From the NCBI GenBank assembly GCA_000310025.1, contig FN648846.1:4105-32413 (forward strand): a stretch of 28,309 nt of DNA, given 5' to 3'. The position numbers were made by a program, and so were the translations under genes. Under the pieces are notes generated by a model. It ran no database searches and had not been told where the DNA came from. It was given only the letters and a program-made list of their open reading frames with translations. Shown here one piece after another: positions 19,856 through 28,309 of the stretch; position 1 is the first letter of the stretch, and every line of letters begins with the position of its first letter. Source of the stretch: Ectocarpus siliculosus (taxonomy: Eukaryota; Sar; Phaeophyceae; Ectocarpales; Ectocarpaceae).

Positions 19856-22142
19856 GTGAACGAACAAAGTCAACGAACAAAGTCAACGACTCTTCGCACG
19901 ACTCTTCGCGGAAGGCGTCCGCCACGGCTCCCAAAAAAAACGGGGGGTGGCGGCTGGGAATAGCCCTGCCGCCACGGGTGCGAATGCGAGTGGGAAACCC
20001 CAGAAGAAGAAACGCACCAAACTTCCTCGAGCGAAAGAGTCAGAAGCAGAAAAAGAGGCGAGGGAGAGGGCGACGGAGGAACTGAAGGAAAAAAAGGCCC
20101 GCACGTGGGGCACTTTTATTGAAGCGCGGGGAGTCGTGGAGCAAGGCCAGGCCGAGCGGGCAGACAAGAGGAAACAAAACGACCGCTCCCTGCAGGTGAT
20201 CAGAAATATAGCAGCACGAGTGTTATGGGACTTTGACAGCGTTGCTCTTATAAATGGTCCGCCTCCGCATCGCCACCCACCTCGTCCTGCAGCGTGTACT
20301 TTTTCCTCCCGGCTGCCTAACCCACGGCCCATCCCAAAGCATCTGTCAAAAACCATTTACACCGCCTGTCTATCCGGGTCGCAGTAGATGTAAGACCATC
20401 ACTGCGCCCTTATGTCGTTACTACGAAAGGATGTGGACGTCCGTCTGTTTCGAATGTGCGTAGTTTCATGTCGCCCCTACCTTCAAACATGCTGCACCAG
20501 GGCGCTGTCAGCGAAAGCAATAAATCGGAGTCGTCCAAAGCTGGAGAGCCCGGGAATGCGTCAGCGGGCAGGGCCGCGGACGGCCACCTCTTTGAGCGTG
20601 AGGAGAAACACCTCCGGGACAGCCGTGGGCCACAGAGAGTACATGAGGGAAACCACTACGCCAGCGCTCGCCCTCCGTCAGTGTGGTACGGAGGTTCGTG
20701 AGCACACCGACCTTGGTCTCCCAGCCGATACCAAGACCTTCGCCGGTCGAGTCACGGAGGCGGTAGTGGCTGGGGCGGTGACATGCGCAACCTACGATCG
20801 CCCTCTCGATCGAACCAGAGTTACTACCCCGGTGGTGGTCACGTCTACGGCTCCAGGCGCGGTTCAAGGAGCCGCGAACGGTCTGGGTACTCACCGTCAG
20901 GTTCACGAGCTTATCCTAGCCTAGAACAGCCAAGCCGCCGGGATTATCGTCAGCACTCGCCCCAACCGGGCTACTACGGTCACCACGGGCCCTACCAACA
21001 CCAGCACTACGACAGTCGCGAGCGCCTACCTTACCATCGCTCCTCCGAAAGCTGCGCGCGGCACGAGCGGTACCGTGTGGAGCGTTCGCGGAGCCGCGAG
21101 CGTCGCCATGGGAGATATGGTTCCCGAGACAACCATTCGCCGCACGGCGACGGTGGCGCGACATATTACCCGTCACACTCATCTGCCGCACAGCGTCGCC
21201 AGCGTAGTCCTAGTCGGGCACACGGCCGCTCCGATTCCGCCCGCGAGGGCACTGGCACCTGCGATCCCAGCCGCACCGGAAGTCGGCAACGGGGAACAAC
21301 AGGAGGCTCTGTGGCGGGTCACAACGCCGACGACTACGAAGGTGGTGAGAGCACAGGTTACCGTCGTGGAATTATTTCATGCGCGGCGGGTGTTCCTCGT
21401 TCTTTTTTGGCATAGTGCATAGCTTCGAAGCATGGTCGTCCCGTCCCGACCGTGTGTAGCGTGGACCGAGCATGCCCCATACTCTTCATCCACAGTCTTC
21501 CTGCATGTCGTCTGTATTCGTACCTTATTCCTCTAAAGCAAGTGGTGTACGTAACCCTCATATACACACGCCCTTCCCGAACATCCGCATCAACGAACGA
21601 TGCTGTCGGCAGATGAACCTGTGGCGAGGCTGGCATCGGCGCATGTGAAATTCGTGCACAACAGGTCCCAGACCGTAGGAGGTTTGCGAGAGTTGGTGGA
21701 CGCGGCGCTCGAGATGGAAAGCTCTCGACATGGCAAGGCACGGCGCTTCCCTACGACCATTTACAGGATGCTAGCGGTGTCCACCACGAACATGGGCAGG
21801 TACTTGTACCGATCTGTTGCCCGGGTGACGTAATTGATTGTAGTTCCGGCAACACATGGGCACACTATTTCACGTTCTGCGCGAGAGGCTACGTCCTCGA
21901 AACCACGACACGTTTCCCTTTTCTTTCTTAGGCCCTGCTGCCGTATCCTTGGTCCCTCCCCTTCGCGAACGTTCCCGACGTATGGCATGATCGCGACATG
22001 CTTTGGTCCTTCCCCACCCTACATATGCAGGTGGAAGGAGGAGCTCGAAAGATTCGCGGGTTACGACGACTCATATACGTTGGATAATGCCAGGAGTGGG
22101 AAGGGAGGCAACAACGTCAACCAGAAAAAAACCAAAAAATAG
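19194..22142 (+). CDS. Acidic, Lys-rich and Ser/Arg-rich nuclear-type protein, multi-exon
   Basis: Exons proposed: 19194-19855, 19964-20195, 20501-20697, 20725 (or 20752)-21344, 21613-21799 and 22031-22142, every junction GT-AG and in phase. Domain order: Asp/Ser and poly-Glu acidic patch (E11); basic Lys/Pro-rich stretches (KKKGRGR, KKKRTK); a charged coiled-coil-like segment (EAEKEARERATEELKEKK); a long RS-type region (RSRSRERRHGRYGSRD); then a small globular end (VARLASAHVKFVHN, WKEELERFAGYDD). Such composition is typical of nuclear RNA-processing or chromatin proteins, but no RRM is visible and no family is recognised. Two in-frame TGAs (19857, 20699) both sit inside GTGA donor sequences, so I read them as intronic. 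The true start is uncertain: a strong acceptor (CTTTCCGTTCGCAG) at 19373 suggests an upstream exon. Two or three separate genes remain possible. Confidence 0.6.
19964..20195 (+). CDS. SR-rich gene, proposed exon 2 (Lys-rich, coiled-coil-like)
   Basis: Reads PAATGANASGKPQKKKRTK, then a Glu/Lys/Arg helix and TWGTFIEARGVVEQ, ending SLQ at a CAG then GTGATC donor. It is in the same frame as exon 1; the whole interval between the two TGAs is open. The left acceptor (GGGAATAG) lacks a pyrimidine tract and is the weakest boundary of the model. Confidence 0.5.
20501..21344 (+). CDS. SR-rich gene, proposed exons 3 and 4 (RS-type region)
   Basis: Acceptor GCTGCACCAG before 20501, phase 0, matching exon 2. 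One frame is open from 20456 to 21415 apart from TGA at 20699, inside GTTC-GTGAGC. Splicing from 20697 to 20725 (27 nt), 20752 (54 nt) or 20767 (69 nt) keeps the frame. The sequence is rich in Ser, Arg, Tyr, His and Gly with many RS/SR/RER dipeptides. Donor GGTG then GTGAGA at 21345. Confidence 0.65.
21613..21799 (+). CDS. SR-rich gene, proposed exon 5
   Basis: Acceptor CTGTCGGCAG, phase 1, compatible with the preceding donor. Reads EPVARLASAHVKFVHNRSQ, TVGGLRELVDAALEMES and TTIYRMLAVSTTNMG. Donor GGGCAG then GTACTT at 21800, phase 2. If it is instead a first exon, Met at 21600 would be the start. Confidence 0.6.
22031..22142 (+). CDS. SR-rich gene, proposed last exon
   Basis: Acceptor ACATATGCAG before 22031, phase 2, giving NMGRWKEELERFAGYDD. 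Ends with a Gly/Asn/Lys tail (NQKKTKK) and TAG at 22140-22142. The 231-bp intron before it is the best supported of this gene. Confidence 0.65.
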
Positions 22143-23980
22143 GAGAGGGTGACGAATCCTTCCCGCGTGAGGTCTGGGTACACGAGGTGTAACGTGGTAG
22201 GCTTGTCTCTGTATTTGGTCCGTGCAAGTCTTGCTTCCTCGAGACGGATGTTGTCGGGAGCGTGCACACCGGGGATGTGTGTTCGCTTCGTGGCGACCGA
22301 TGTCGCTTAGCGTCGCGTTCGTAGGGCTTGTCGCTCTACGATAGTTCTGTACGTCGTGCGGGATTGTTTTCCATCTCGAGCTAAGTCTGTGCATTCGCAC
22401 ACGGAGCGCATGCCTTGAAGGTTGTCGAGTACACGGCCGGCCTATTACAGGTCCAAAACCGACCGACTCCACTTGAGTTCGGTATGCTACGGCTATGTAA
22501 GTTGTGGAATATGTAACCTCGGCGCCGCAACACACCGTCTTCGGCCGAGACGGCGGAAGACGGCAGCATTCCTAAACCACGGTGGCTTCGCCACCCGCGA
22601 TGCTGAGATCGTTTTCCTTGCCGTTTCGTTTGTTGCCTTTCCACTGACGTTTCGTTTGGGTGAACACCCTCTATATTTGTTTGTTTTCGTGTTTGCATGG
22701 GTGTCTGTGTGGGGGGGGGCAGAGGGGGGCTGGTACCAGGGCCTGTAGCCGGATCGGGGGACGGATCCTTGTCGTTTATTTAATATAGTCGTTGGGGATG
22801 CGTTCCTGCATGGGGGATTGTTGGCAGCACGTTTTATTTGTGTTCGACTTGTTTTTCGCTGTTGTAGCGGCGGTAGTTAATGGTGTGTGTTCTTGGTGGT
22901 TTTGGGGGGACCACGGGTCGCGTGCGCCGAGTAGCATGCGTAATGGACCATGCACGTCGGTATGCCTGTACCAGTAACGGGTGTGGCCTTCGGGTCCCCC
23001 TTTCCGACTGCGCGTTCTCGGAGGTCCTTCAACTCGGAGTTTGAGCGTCACAGTACAATCTTGTCGTCGGTTGGCGTAGTACTGATGTACCAATCTATGG
23101 TCAATCCCCAGCACTTCGCATGTGGCATTGGGACCGTTTGGTTTGGGGGTTTCCTATGGTTTTCGTTGAGACGGGGTTTGAGTTTTTTTCAGCTTTCTGT
23201 TCCTTTTCCTGGGCGAGCCGTGATGGCGAGAGATGGGCAACCGTGTAAAGTGGACGGGCTGTTGGTGGTGTCATTACACGACACCGATGTCCCTATCATG
23301 CCCTGGTCATGCATGTGGATGAATGCGTGTGGGGGGGGTTTCACCCGGCAAGGGTTTCCCCTCTAGTAATGAATACAAGGGTTTCTTGTTATTTCTTTGA
23401 TCAGTCAGTTTTCGTTCGCATAGCCAACGGTCGGGTCTCAGGCATAAGCCGATCTCAGCCCAAGCAGCGAGCCTAGTCGTGGCCCAACATCTAGCGCTTG
23501 CCGTGGCGCGTTAACCGAGGTCTGCGCGCTGTTCACCACGTGGTGGTGATGGACATCGTGGCGGAGGCAATACCTCGTCGTCGTCGAAGGTCTATTTATT
23601 TCGTCGTGATCGTCAACCTCCACACCAATTGTCCACCTCTGCAGCGACTGCCAGCAAATTAATTGGCTATAGGGATCGCTTGTCCGAGTCGGGGGTGTCC
23701 CGGGCATGAAAACGAGCATCTCGGGGGAGGCTATCCGCTGCTAAATACATAGGCACGCTAGATTGTTTGCGCACTAACATGATCATGTCGACCTCTGCGG
23801 CATCGTGGTTACAGCAACGGCGAACCTCTTCAAACACCCTTAGTGGAACGCACCCAGCACTGCCCACTGACTGCAGTGCGCGCTTCTACTTACAACAGCA
23901 CACACACCTACGGAGAATCTCGTCGATATGCCGACCACAACCCTCCTGGAATCCGGGCCACGATCGGGGTGACGTTTTCT
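22143..23980. other. Unassigned stretch
   Basis: Antisense overlapping frames at 22776-23114 (minus, starting MLGIDHRLVHQYYANRRQD) and 22950-23366 (plus) both look partly protein-like and cannot be separated without homology. A G9 run lies near 22711. No RNA gene or ordered repeat was seen. Confidence 0.35.
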
Positions 23981-24411
23981 TCAGAAGGGCAGAGCCGGGT
24001 GCCAAGCGCACGTCTCAACTAACCGCAGTGTGACGAACATGTGTGCGCATTTTCCCGGAATCGCATACGAGCATGCTTCCGGGAAATCGATGACAACAAA
24101 CCCGATGCTGTTGGCCTTCAACTCGGCGGCCAACCGTCGGAGGTCTGAAACGGTCCCGCCGTACTGCATCGCCGGAGGTTTGCGTACGTCTAGTTTGAAG
24201 AGCCGTACTACTCGGTCCATGTCATGGGCGCAAACTACTATTGCTCGGTTCGCATGGCCGCGGTCTCCCCGATTCACAGACCGCATGGCACCGGCTGCAG
24301 GAAGGTATAAGGGCTTCTCGTTAACCTCGAGGGCGTCCACGTGAATGTGGGTGACACTACCGCGCCTCATGGCGAATGCCGTTACCTCGCTTCCCGCCCA
24401 CAAAACTTCTC
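23981..24411 (-). CDS. JmjC-like gene, last exon with the metal-binding motifs
   Basis: Acceptor GTGTCGATAG before 24411, phase 1, matching the donor ACAG then GTATCG at 24516. This exon carries THIHVD near its start and IPGKCAHMF near its end, with about 90 residues between, a normal spacing for JmjC domains. Ends TGA at 23983-23981. Confidence 0.6.
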
Positions 24412-25519
24412 CTATCGACACCGGATTAGTGAGTTCGCCTCCCGTATTGTCAGTGCCGGCTGTGTCAGCTCCGTCAGGGTTGCACAAGGCTCCCATTCTG
24501 GTCTTGCGCACGATACCTGTTGCGGCGGCGCATTCTATCGTCTGATACGAACAAGCGTCCACCCTCTGGTTCTCCTGCACAACAGGCACCGTACACAAAC
24601 ACACGTGGATGGGGCGGGCCGTTCACGATACCATTAGCCCCACCGCGAGCCTGCGCCAAGTGTGCTGTCTTGCTCTTCAAACGGTTCCCCAATTTGCAAT
24701 TGACCGTTTGTCCCTACCCTACCCCTAACCCACTACAGATACAGCTACAGCTACACTGACTAAACCTTGGCGTTCAAGGCTAGCTCACCTCGAAATTTTG
24801 AATCGTCCATGTCGTCTTGACACCGAATGCATCTCATAGTATGTTGTCCCCCACGTTCCCTTCGACCCAGCAGTCGACGAACTCCTCCGACAAGCTAAAC
24901 ATGGACGTTCCGCGCCTCACTCCAAGGTTCCCCAGCTTCGAGATGTGCTTCCCAACAGCTGCTTTACTAACAGCCCCCATACAGACCGCGTGATATCTCC
25001 CTCAATAAGCACCGGAAAACCGGCCGTTAAGCATGCCCGGAACACGCGGTCGCTATGCCTTCGTCTCGCCTCGCCCTTGCTCCAGAAGGAGTCGCCATCG
25101 TCCTCTCTCCTACGAGCATTGTAGGGGGGGGCGTTGTCTCTTGAAAGGAATCCGTAAAAGAGACCATTGTCGATACCCCTAGACCCGTCACCGAAGCTAT
25201 CCGTGCCATCTTTAAGTTCTCCCTTGTGCCACATGTCGACCAGGATGTCGCAAGTTTCCTTCGCCAGGGCTTGGCCATGTTGGCAGCGGAGGATGCGCGC
25301 CCTGACATCGTCGCGTCTCTCCTCGTTCGCTTCTTCCTCTGGACCCCGGGGCTGGGAAAGATGTGCAGGCACAGGACGTGTGGGGGTCCGGCGTATGGGT
25401 CTGCGCGTCAGATGCTCGCCGCCCGAAATCGATTCAACAATGCTGATATTAAGAATAAAACAGGGCAGCCGTGGGGCTGTTCTGGCGTTGATAGACCGGG
25501 TGGAGTACCGGCTACGCAC
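23981..25519 (-). CDS. JmjC/cupin-like Fe(II)/2-oxoglutarate dioxygenase, multi-exon, possibly decaying
   Basis: The first exon (from 25519) has FRACLTAGFPVLIEGDI, resembling the start of JmjC domains where a buried strand carries Pro-Val-Leu-Ile. A second block, MFSLSEEFVDCWVEGNVGDN then KTTWTIQNFE, ends at donor GTGAGC (24788). Exon 24574-24517 follows in phase 0. The last exon, 24411-23981, holds GEVLWAGSEVTAFAMRRG, then THIHVDALE (His-x-Asp iron ligands) and SYAIPGKCAHMF (third His ligand), ending VETCAWHPALPF. The His-x-Asp...IP-x4-His pattern is that of the JmjC/cupin fold, which hydroxylates or demethylates proteins or nucleic acids. Two defects are seen: a frame change near the G5 run at about 24975, and an in-frame TGA (NIL-stop-DAFG) at about 24827-24829. 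A short intron could remove the first, but the copy may be a pseudogene. The substrate is unknown. Confidence 0.55.
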
Positions 25520-26299
25520 CTACGACAAACGCTGCCTGCTGTTCTACACCCGAACGGTGTCACGAGGTGTGCATGTTGGCGCGACGCGAAAATAGTACGA
25601 GCCCGGCGCGCGATTTGAGACGTGTTACGACCTCACGTTTCGCCGGGATACCATCATCGACCCTGGTTTGGCGTTGCGGGGACAGGTATCTTCCGTCCAC
25701 CGAATGACCAAGTCCCCCCGGCTCGTACCAGGAGGACGAAGAGTGGGTAGTCTGGACCTAAACTGTTCATCGAGATTTGTTTCTTGTTGACCGAGTCCCC
25801 TTCATCCTCCAGCGCATACGTGTGTGCCTAGTTAACCCTGGCCTACGGGGGTCCACCTCAGTATTTTCTGATCTAACCTTCTGACTGTCAAATGGTGTCG
25901 CGCGCGGCGATTCTGTCCCCTTACGCGTATCAGCTCCAGGCTCATGTTCGTACTTGCGTCGTTGGTCTTTAGACTCTGCGTCGTCGAAACAACGGGCGTC
26001 GAGTGGTTGGGTCAGGGCGTTACCCGAAGTTTTCGTGGGTTTTGTTATCACGCGTAAATATATTTTAGGACATAGCAAAGCACGCGTGAGGTTGACCAAG
26101 CATACCACGGGGGGGGGGGGGGTGAAGCTTCTGCTTTGTCCGAGCAGGCAGGCTCTCCTGTCAACCTGCACACCAGAGCCTGCTGTCACGTACATCCTAG
26201 AGACTGCTGTCGCGTACACGTCGCGTACAACGGGTTCCATGGCTGCTCCAAGAAAGCAGTAGCAAAGACTCTATCTACAGCACCACTCTGCAGTATACT
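25520..26299. other. Unassigned stretch with a poly-G tract
   Basis: A run of about 13 G lies near 26109-26121 and may collapse in sequencing. A minus-strand frame (26240-25767) has a charged, protein-like second half that could be an upstream exon of the JmjC-like gene, but its first half crosses the poly-G tract. Not supported as a gene. Confidence 0.35.
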
Positions 26300-27765
26300 T
26301 GTGCGCAGCGCGGGTGCTTCCACTCATTGGCGCGTCCCTTGCTGAAACTGACAACACATATGAGCACGGGTGCTTCCACTCATTGGCGCGTCCCGTACTG
26401 ATACGTGAATGACTTCGTTTTCGATGCGTGGAGATCGGTTAGTTCTACTCGCCAACAGCACGGGTGCGTCCACTCATTGGCGCGTCCCGTACTGATACGT
26501 GTACGGCGTTTTTGTTCTTTCTTTTTGAGATCGGTTAACTCTACTCGCCAACAGCACTCATTGGCGCGTCCCTTGCTGAAACTGACAACACATATGCAGC
26601 ACGGGTGCTTCCACTCATTGGCGCGTCCCGTACTGATACGTGTACGACTTCGTTTTCGATGCGTGGAGATCGGTTAATTCTACTCGCCAACAGCACGGGT
26701 GCGTCCACTCATTGGCGCGTCCCGTGCTGATACGTGTACGGCGTTTTGTTCTTTCTTTTTGAGATCGGTTAACTCTACTCGCCAACAGCACTCATTGGCG
26801 CGTCCCGTACTGATACGTGTACGACTTCGTTTTCGATGCGTTGAATTCGGTTAACTCTACTCGCCAACAGCACGGGTGCGTCCACTCATTGGCGCGTCCC
26901 GTGCTGATACGTGTACGGCGTTTTGTTCTTTCTTTTTGAGATCGGTTAACTCTACTCGCCAACAGCACGAGTGCTTCCACTCGTTGGCGCGTCCCGTGCT
27001 GAGGCTGACACATATGCAGCACGGGTGCTTCCACTCATTGGCACGTCCCGTACTGATGCATGATTTGTGGTATTTCCTACCGCTGCGTTGAATTCGGTTA
27101 ACTCTACTCGCCAACAGCGCGGGTGCTTCCACTCATTGGCGCGTCCCGTGCTGATACATGTACGGCGTTTTGTTCTTTCTTTTTGAGATCGGTTAACTCT
27201 ACTCACCAACAGCACGAGTGCTTCCACTCATTGGCGCGTCCCGTGCTGAGGCTGACATCACATATGCAGCACGGGTGCTTCCACTCATTGGCGCGTCCCG
27301 TACTGATGCATGATTTGTGGTATTTTCCTACCGCTGCGTTGAATTCGGTTAACTCTACTCGCCAACAGCGCGGGTGCTTCCACTCATTGGCGCGTCCCGT
27401 GCTGATACATGTACGGCGTTTTGTTCTTTCTTTTTGAGATCGGTTAACTCTACTCACCAACAGCACGAGTGCTTCCACTCATTGGCGCGTCCCGTGCTGA
27501 GGCTGACATCACATATGCAGCACGGGTGCTTCCACTCATTGGCGCGTCCCGTACTGATGCATGATTTGTGGTATTTTTCTACCGCTGCGTTGAATTCGGT
27601 TAACTCTACTCGCCAACAGCGCGGGTGCTTCCACTCATTGGCGCATCCCGTGCTGATACATGTATGACTTCGTGTTTCGTTGCGTTGAGATCGGTTAACT
27701 TCCACTCGCCAACAGCACGGACGAGTGCTTCCACTATTGGCGCGTCCCGTGCTGGTGCGTGTCCT
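26300..27765. repeat. Higher-order minisatellite, ~18 cores, 251-bp superunit
   Basis: The core GGGTGCTTCCACTCATTGGC, continuing GCGTCCCGTGCTGA, occurs about 18 times. Three spacer types alternate: a short one with CACATATGCAG, one with GTTTTGTTCTTTCTTTTTGA, and one with GCGTTGAATTCGGTTAACTC. The landmark CGCCAACAG is spaced alternately about 96 and 139-155 bp. On the right the pattern settles to exactly 251 bp (27109, 27360, 27611). Cores contain inverted repeats CGCCAA/TTGGCG and CAGCACGGG/CCCGTGCTG. Frames reading HSLARPVL and similar arise from the repeat. No transposase or RNA gene is evident inside. Confidence 0.92.
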
Positions 27766-27932
27766 TGTTTTTTTTTTCTCATTGAGATCACTTCCGCATA
27801 GACAATTCTACGGCAGGTTGACGAGTTTTTGGCATGCATCAATTGCTGTCCGGGCGTTTTTGGTCGCTTAATCGTCGATGGACGTGACGTATTCTTATAG
27901 AAGGTTTGTGTCACAGCGGCAATAAATTTGAC
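27766..27932. other. Right flank of the minisatellite
   Basis: Non-repetitive apart from a T9 run near 27769; no gene or ordered element seen. Confidence 0.35.
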
Positions 27933-28011
27933 GTGATGCCCCTCGAGACCGTGATGCACTCAAATGGATCGCTACCTGACGTTCCTCGCGAGTTCGAACC
28001 TCGCGTGTCAC
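27933..28011 (+). ncRNA. tRNA-like element with a perfect T-arm
   Basis: The T-arm GCGAG-TTCGAAC-CTCGC (27988-28004) is perfect and contains a B-box. The next seven bases, GTGTCAC, can pair with GTGATGC at 27933-27939 (five Watson-Crick and two G-T pairs), forming an acceptor-like stem over 79 nt. The D-arm and anticodon arm do not fold convincingly and no A-box is seen. It is a degraded tRNA or the head of a SINE rather than a working tRNA. Confidence 0.35.
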
Positions 28012-28309
28012 TTTCACCTCCCCCCCCTATTTTTTTCTCATCTTCTTTTTCTTTATGCATACAGCACGTAGTTCGCTGTCTCGTTTTTTTTTCTCGTCTT
28101 CTTTGTTTTTCAGTCTTTTTCTTTGAGTCTTTCTCTCGCATGCATGTGTTTTTGCTTTTATCCGTTCCCGTGAATGCTGTTGAATGCACTTTCCGATTAC
28201 GTATGCGGCCGCTTTGTATGCCATGGGACTTGTCGATACCATCAGTGGGGACTTGTCGATACCATCCGTGGAGACGATTGCTTACGTGAGTGGGCATATT
28301 ATCGTCGAT
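28012..28309. other. C/T-rich tract and a 23-bp tandem duplication
   Basis: 28015-28140 is C/T-rich, with several TTTCTT runs. 28225-28247 and 28248-28270 are tandem copies of GGGACTTGTCGATACCATC plus AGTG or CGTG. No gene supported; the window ends here. Confidence 0.6.

Noticed and set aside
20698-20724. Claim of a genuine 27-nt intron or of TGA recoding
   Set aside because: Longer introns (54 or 69 nt) keep the same frame equally well, so the extreme size is not required. No selenocysteine-type element or other recoding signal was seen.
25167-25618. Plus-strand frames opposite the JmjC-like exon
   Set aside because: The minus strand has recognisable JmjC-type sequence and phase-compatible splice sites; these are shadows.
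26405-27705. Overlapping 70-104-codon frames (HSLARPVL / STGRANEWKH) in the right-hand minisatellite
   Set aside because: The same peptides recur on both strands with the repeat period. Frames start and stop with the spacer units.
26300-27765. CRISPR-like array (repeated core with variable spacers)
   Set aside because: The spacers are themselves repeated in three types and the setting is eukaryotic. Periods of 96, 139-155 and 251 bp and the superunit structure are those of a minisatellite.

Overview
This window is nuclear DNA from a eukaryote. Its genes are split by introns with good GT-AG sites. It also holds a glutamine-rich secreted protein, a tRNA-derived SINE, a non-LTR retrotransposon remnant, a many-exon DNA-transposase gene and long minisatellites. 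There is no bacterial operon or Shine-Dalgarno organisation. My best guess for the source is a stramenopile such as a brown alga, judged from the style of the reverse transcriptase and the general make-up of the genome. That is an inference, not something the sequence proves.

Layout. 0.2-1.3 kb (minus): a single-exon, signal-peptide-bearing, poly-Q protein with a small Cys3-His motif. 1.6-4.2 kb: a transposon scar, with a degenerate telomere-like tract, a 5'-truncated LINE-type reverse transcriptase and a diverged direct repeat on each side. 4.4-6.1 kb: nested satellites (27 bp x3, 183 bp x2 with two hairpins per unit, and a self-complementary 10-bp minisatellite). 7.2-13.3 kb (minus): the most important locus, a multi-exon transposase of the KDZ (Kyakuja-Dileera-Zisupton) type. 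I recognised it by joining short conserved blocks across phase-compatible introns: a Cys-cluster, HACDQC, AIDG, YCEDH...C...C...H, FYDKAC, VDRFHYRGH, SIAESNNGWLSGF. 13.4-15.9 kb: mostly unassigned. 15.9-16.5 kb (plus): the first recognisable exon of an unidentified gene. 16.66 kb: a tRNA-derived SINE. 19.2-22.1 kb (plus): a gene of up to six exons for an acidic, Lys-rich and Ser/Arg-rich nuclear-type protein. 24.0-25.5 kb (minus): a JmjC/cupin-like Fe(II)/2-oxoglutarate dioxygenase gene that may be decaying. 26.3-27.8 kb: a higher-order minisatellite (about 18 cores, 251-bp superunit) whose core has two interleaved inverted repeats.

How the parts relate. Most of the window is accessory DNA: transposons, their relics and satellites, with a few host-like genes between. 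A KDZ transposase and a 2-oxoglutarate dioxygenase in one window recalls the fungal KDZ elements that travel with TET/JBP dioxygenase genes. Here the two lie more than 10 kb apart and the dioxygenase looks JmjC-like, so a functional link is only a hypothesis. Many long open frames in 5.7-6.1 kb and 26.4-27.7 kb come from repeat arithmetic and are not genes. Exon boundaries were read by eye from splice consensus, phase and family motifs; transcript data would settle them.
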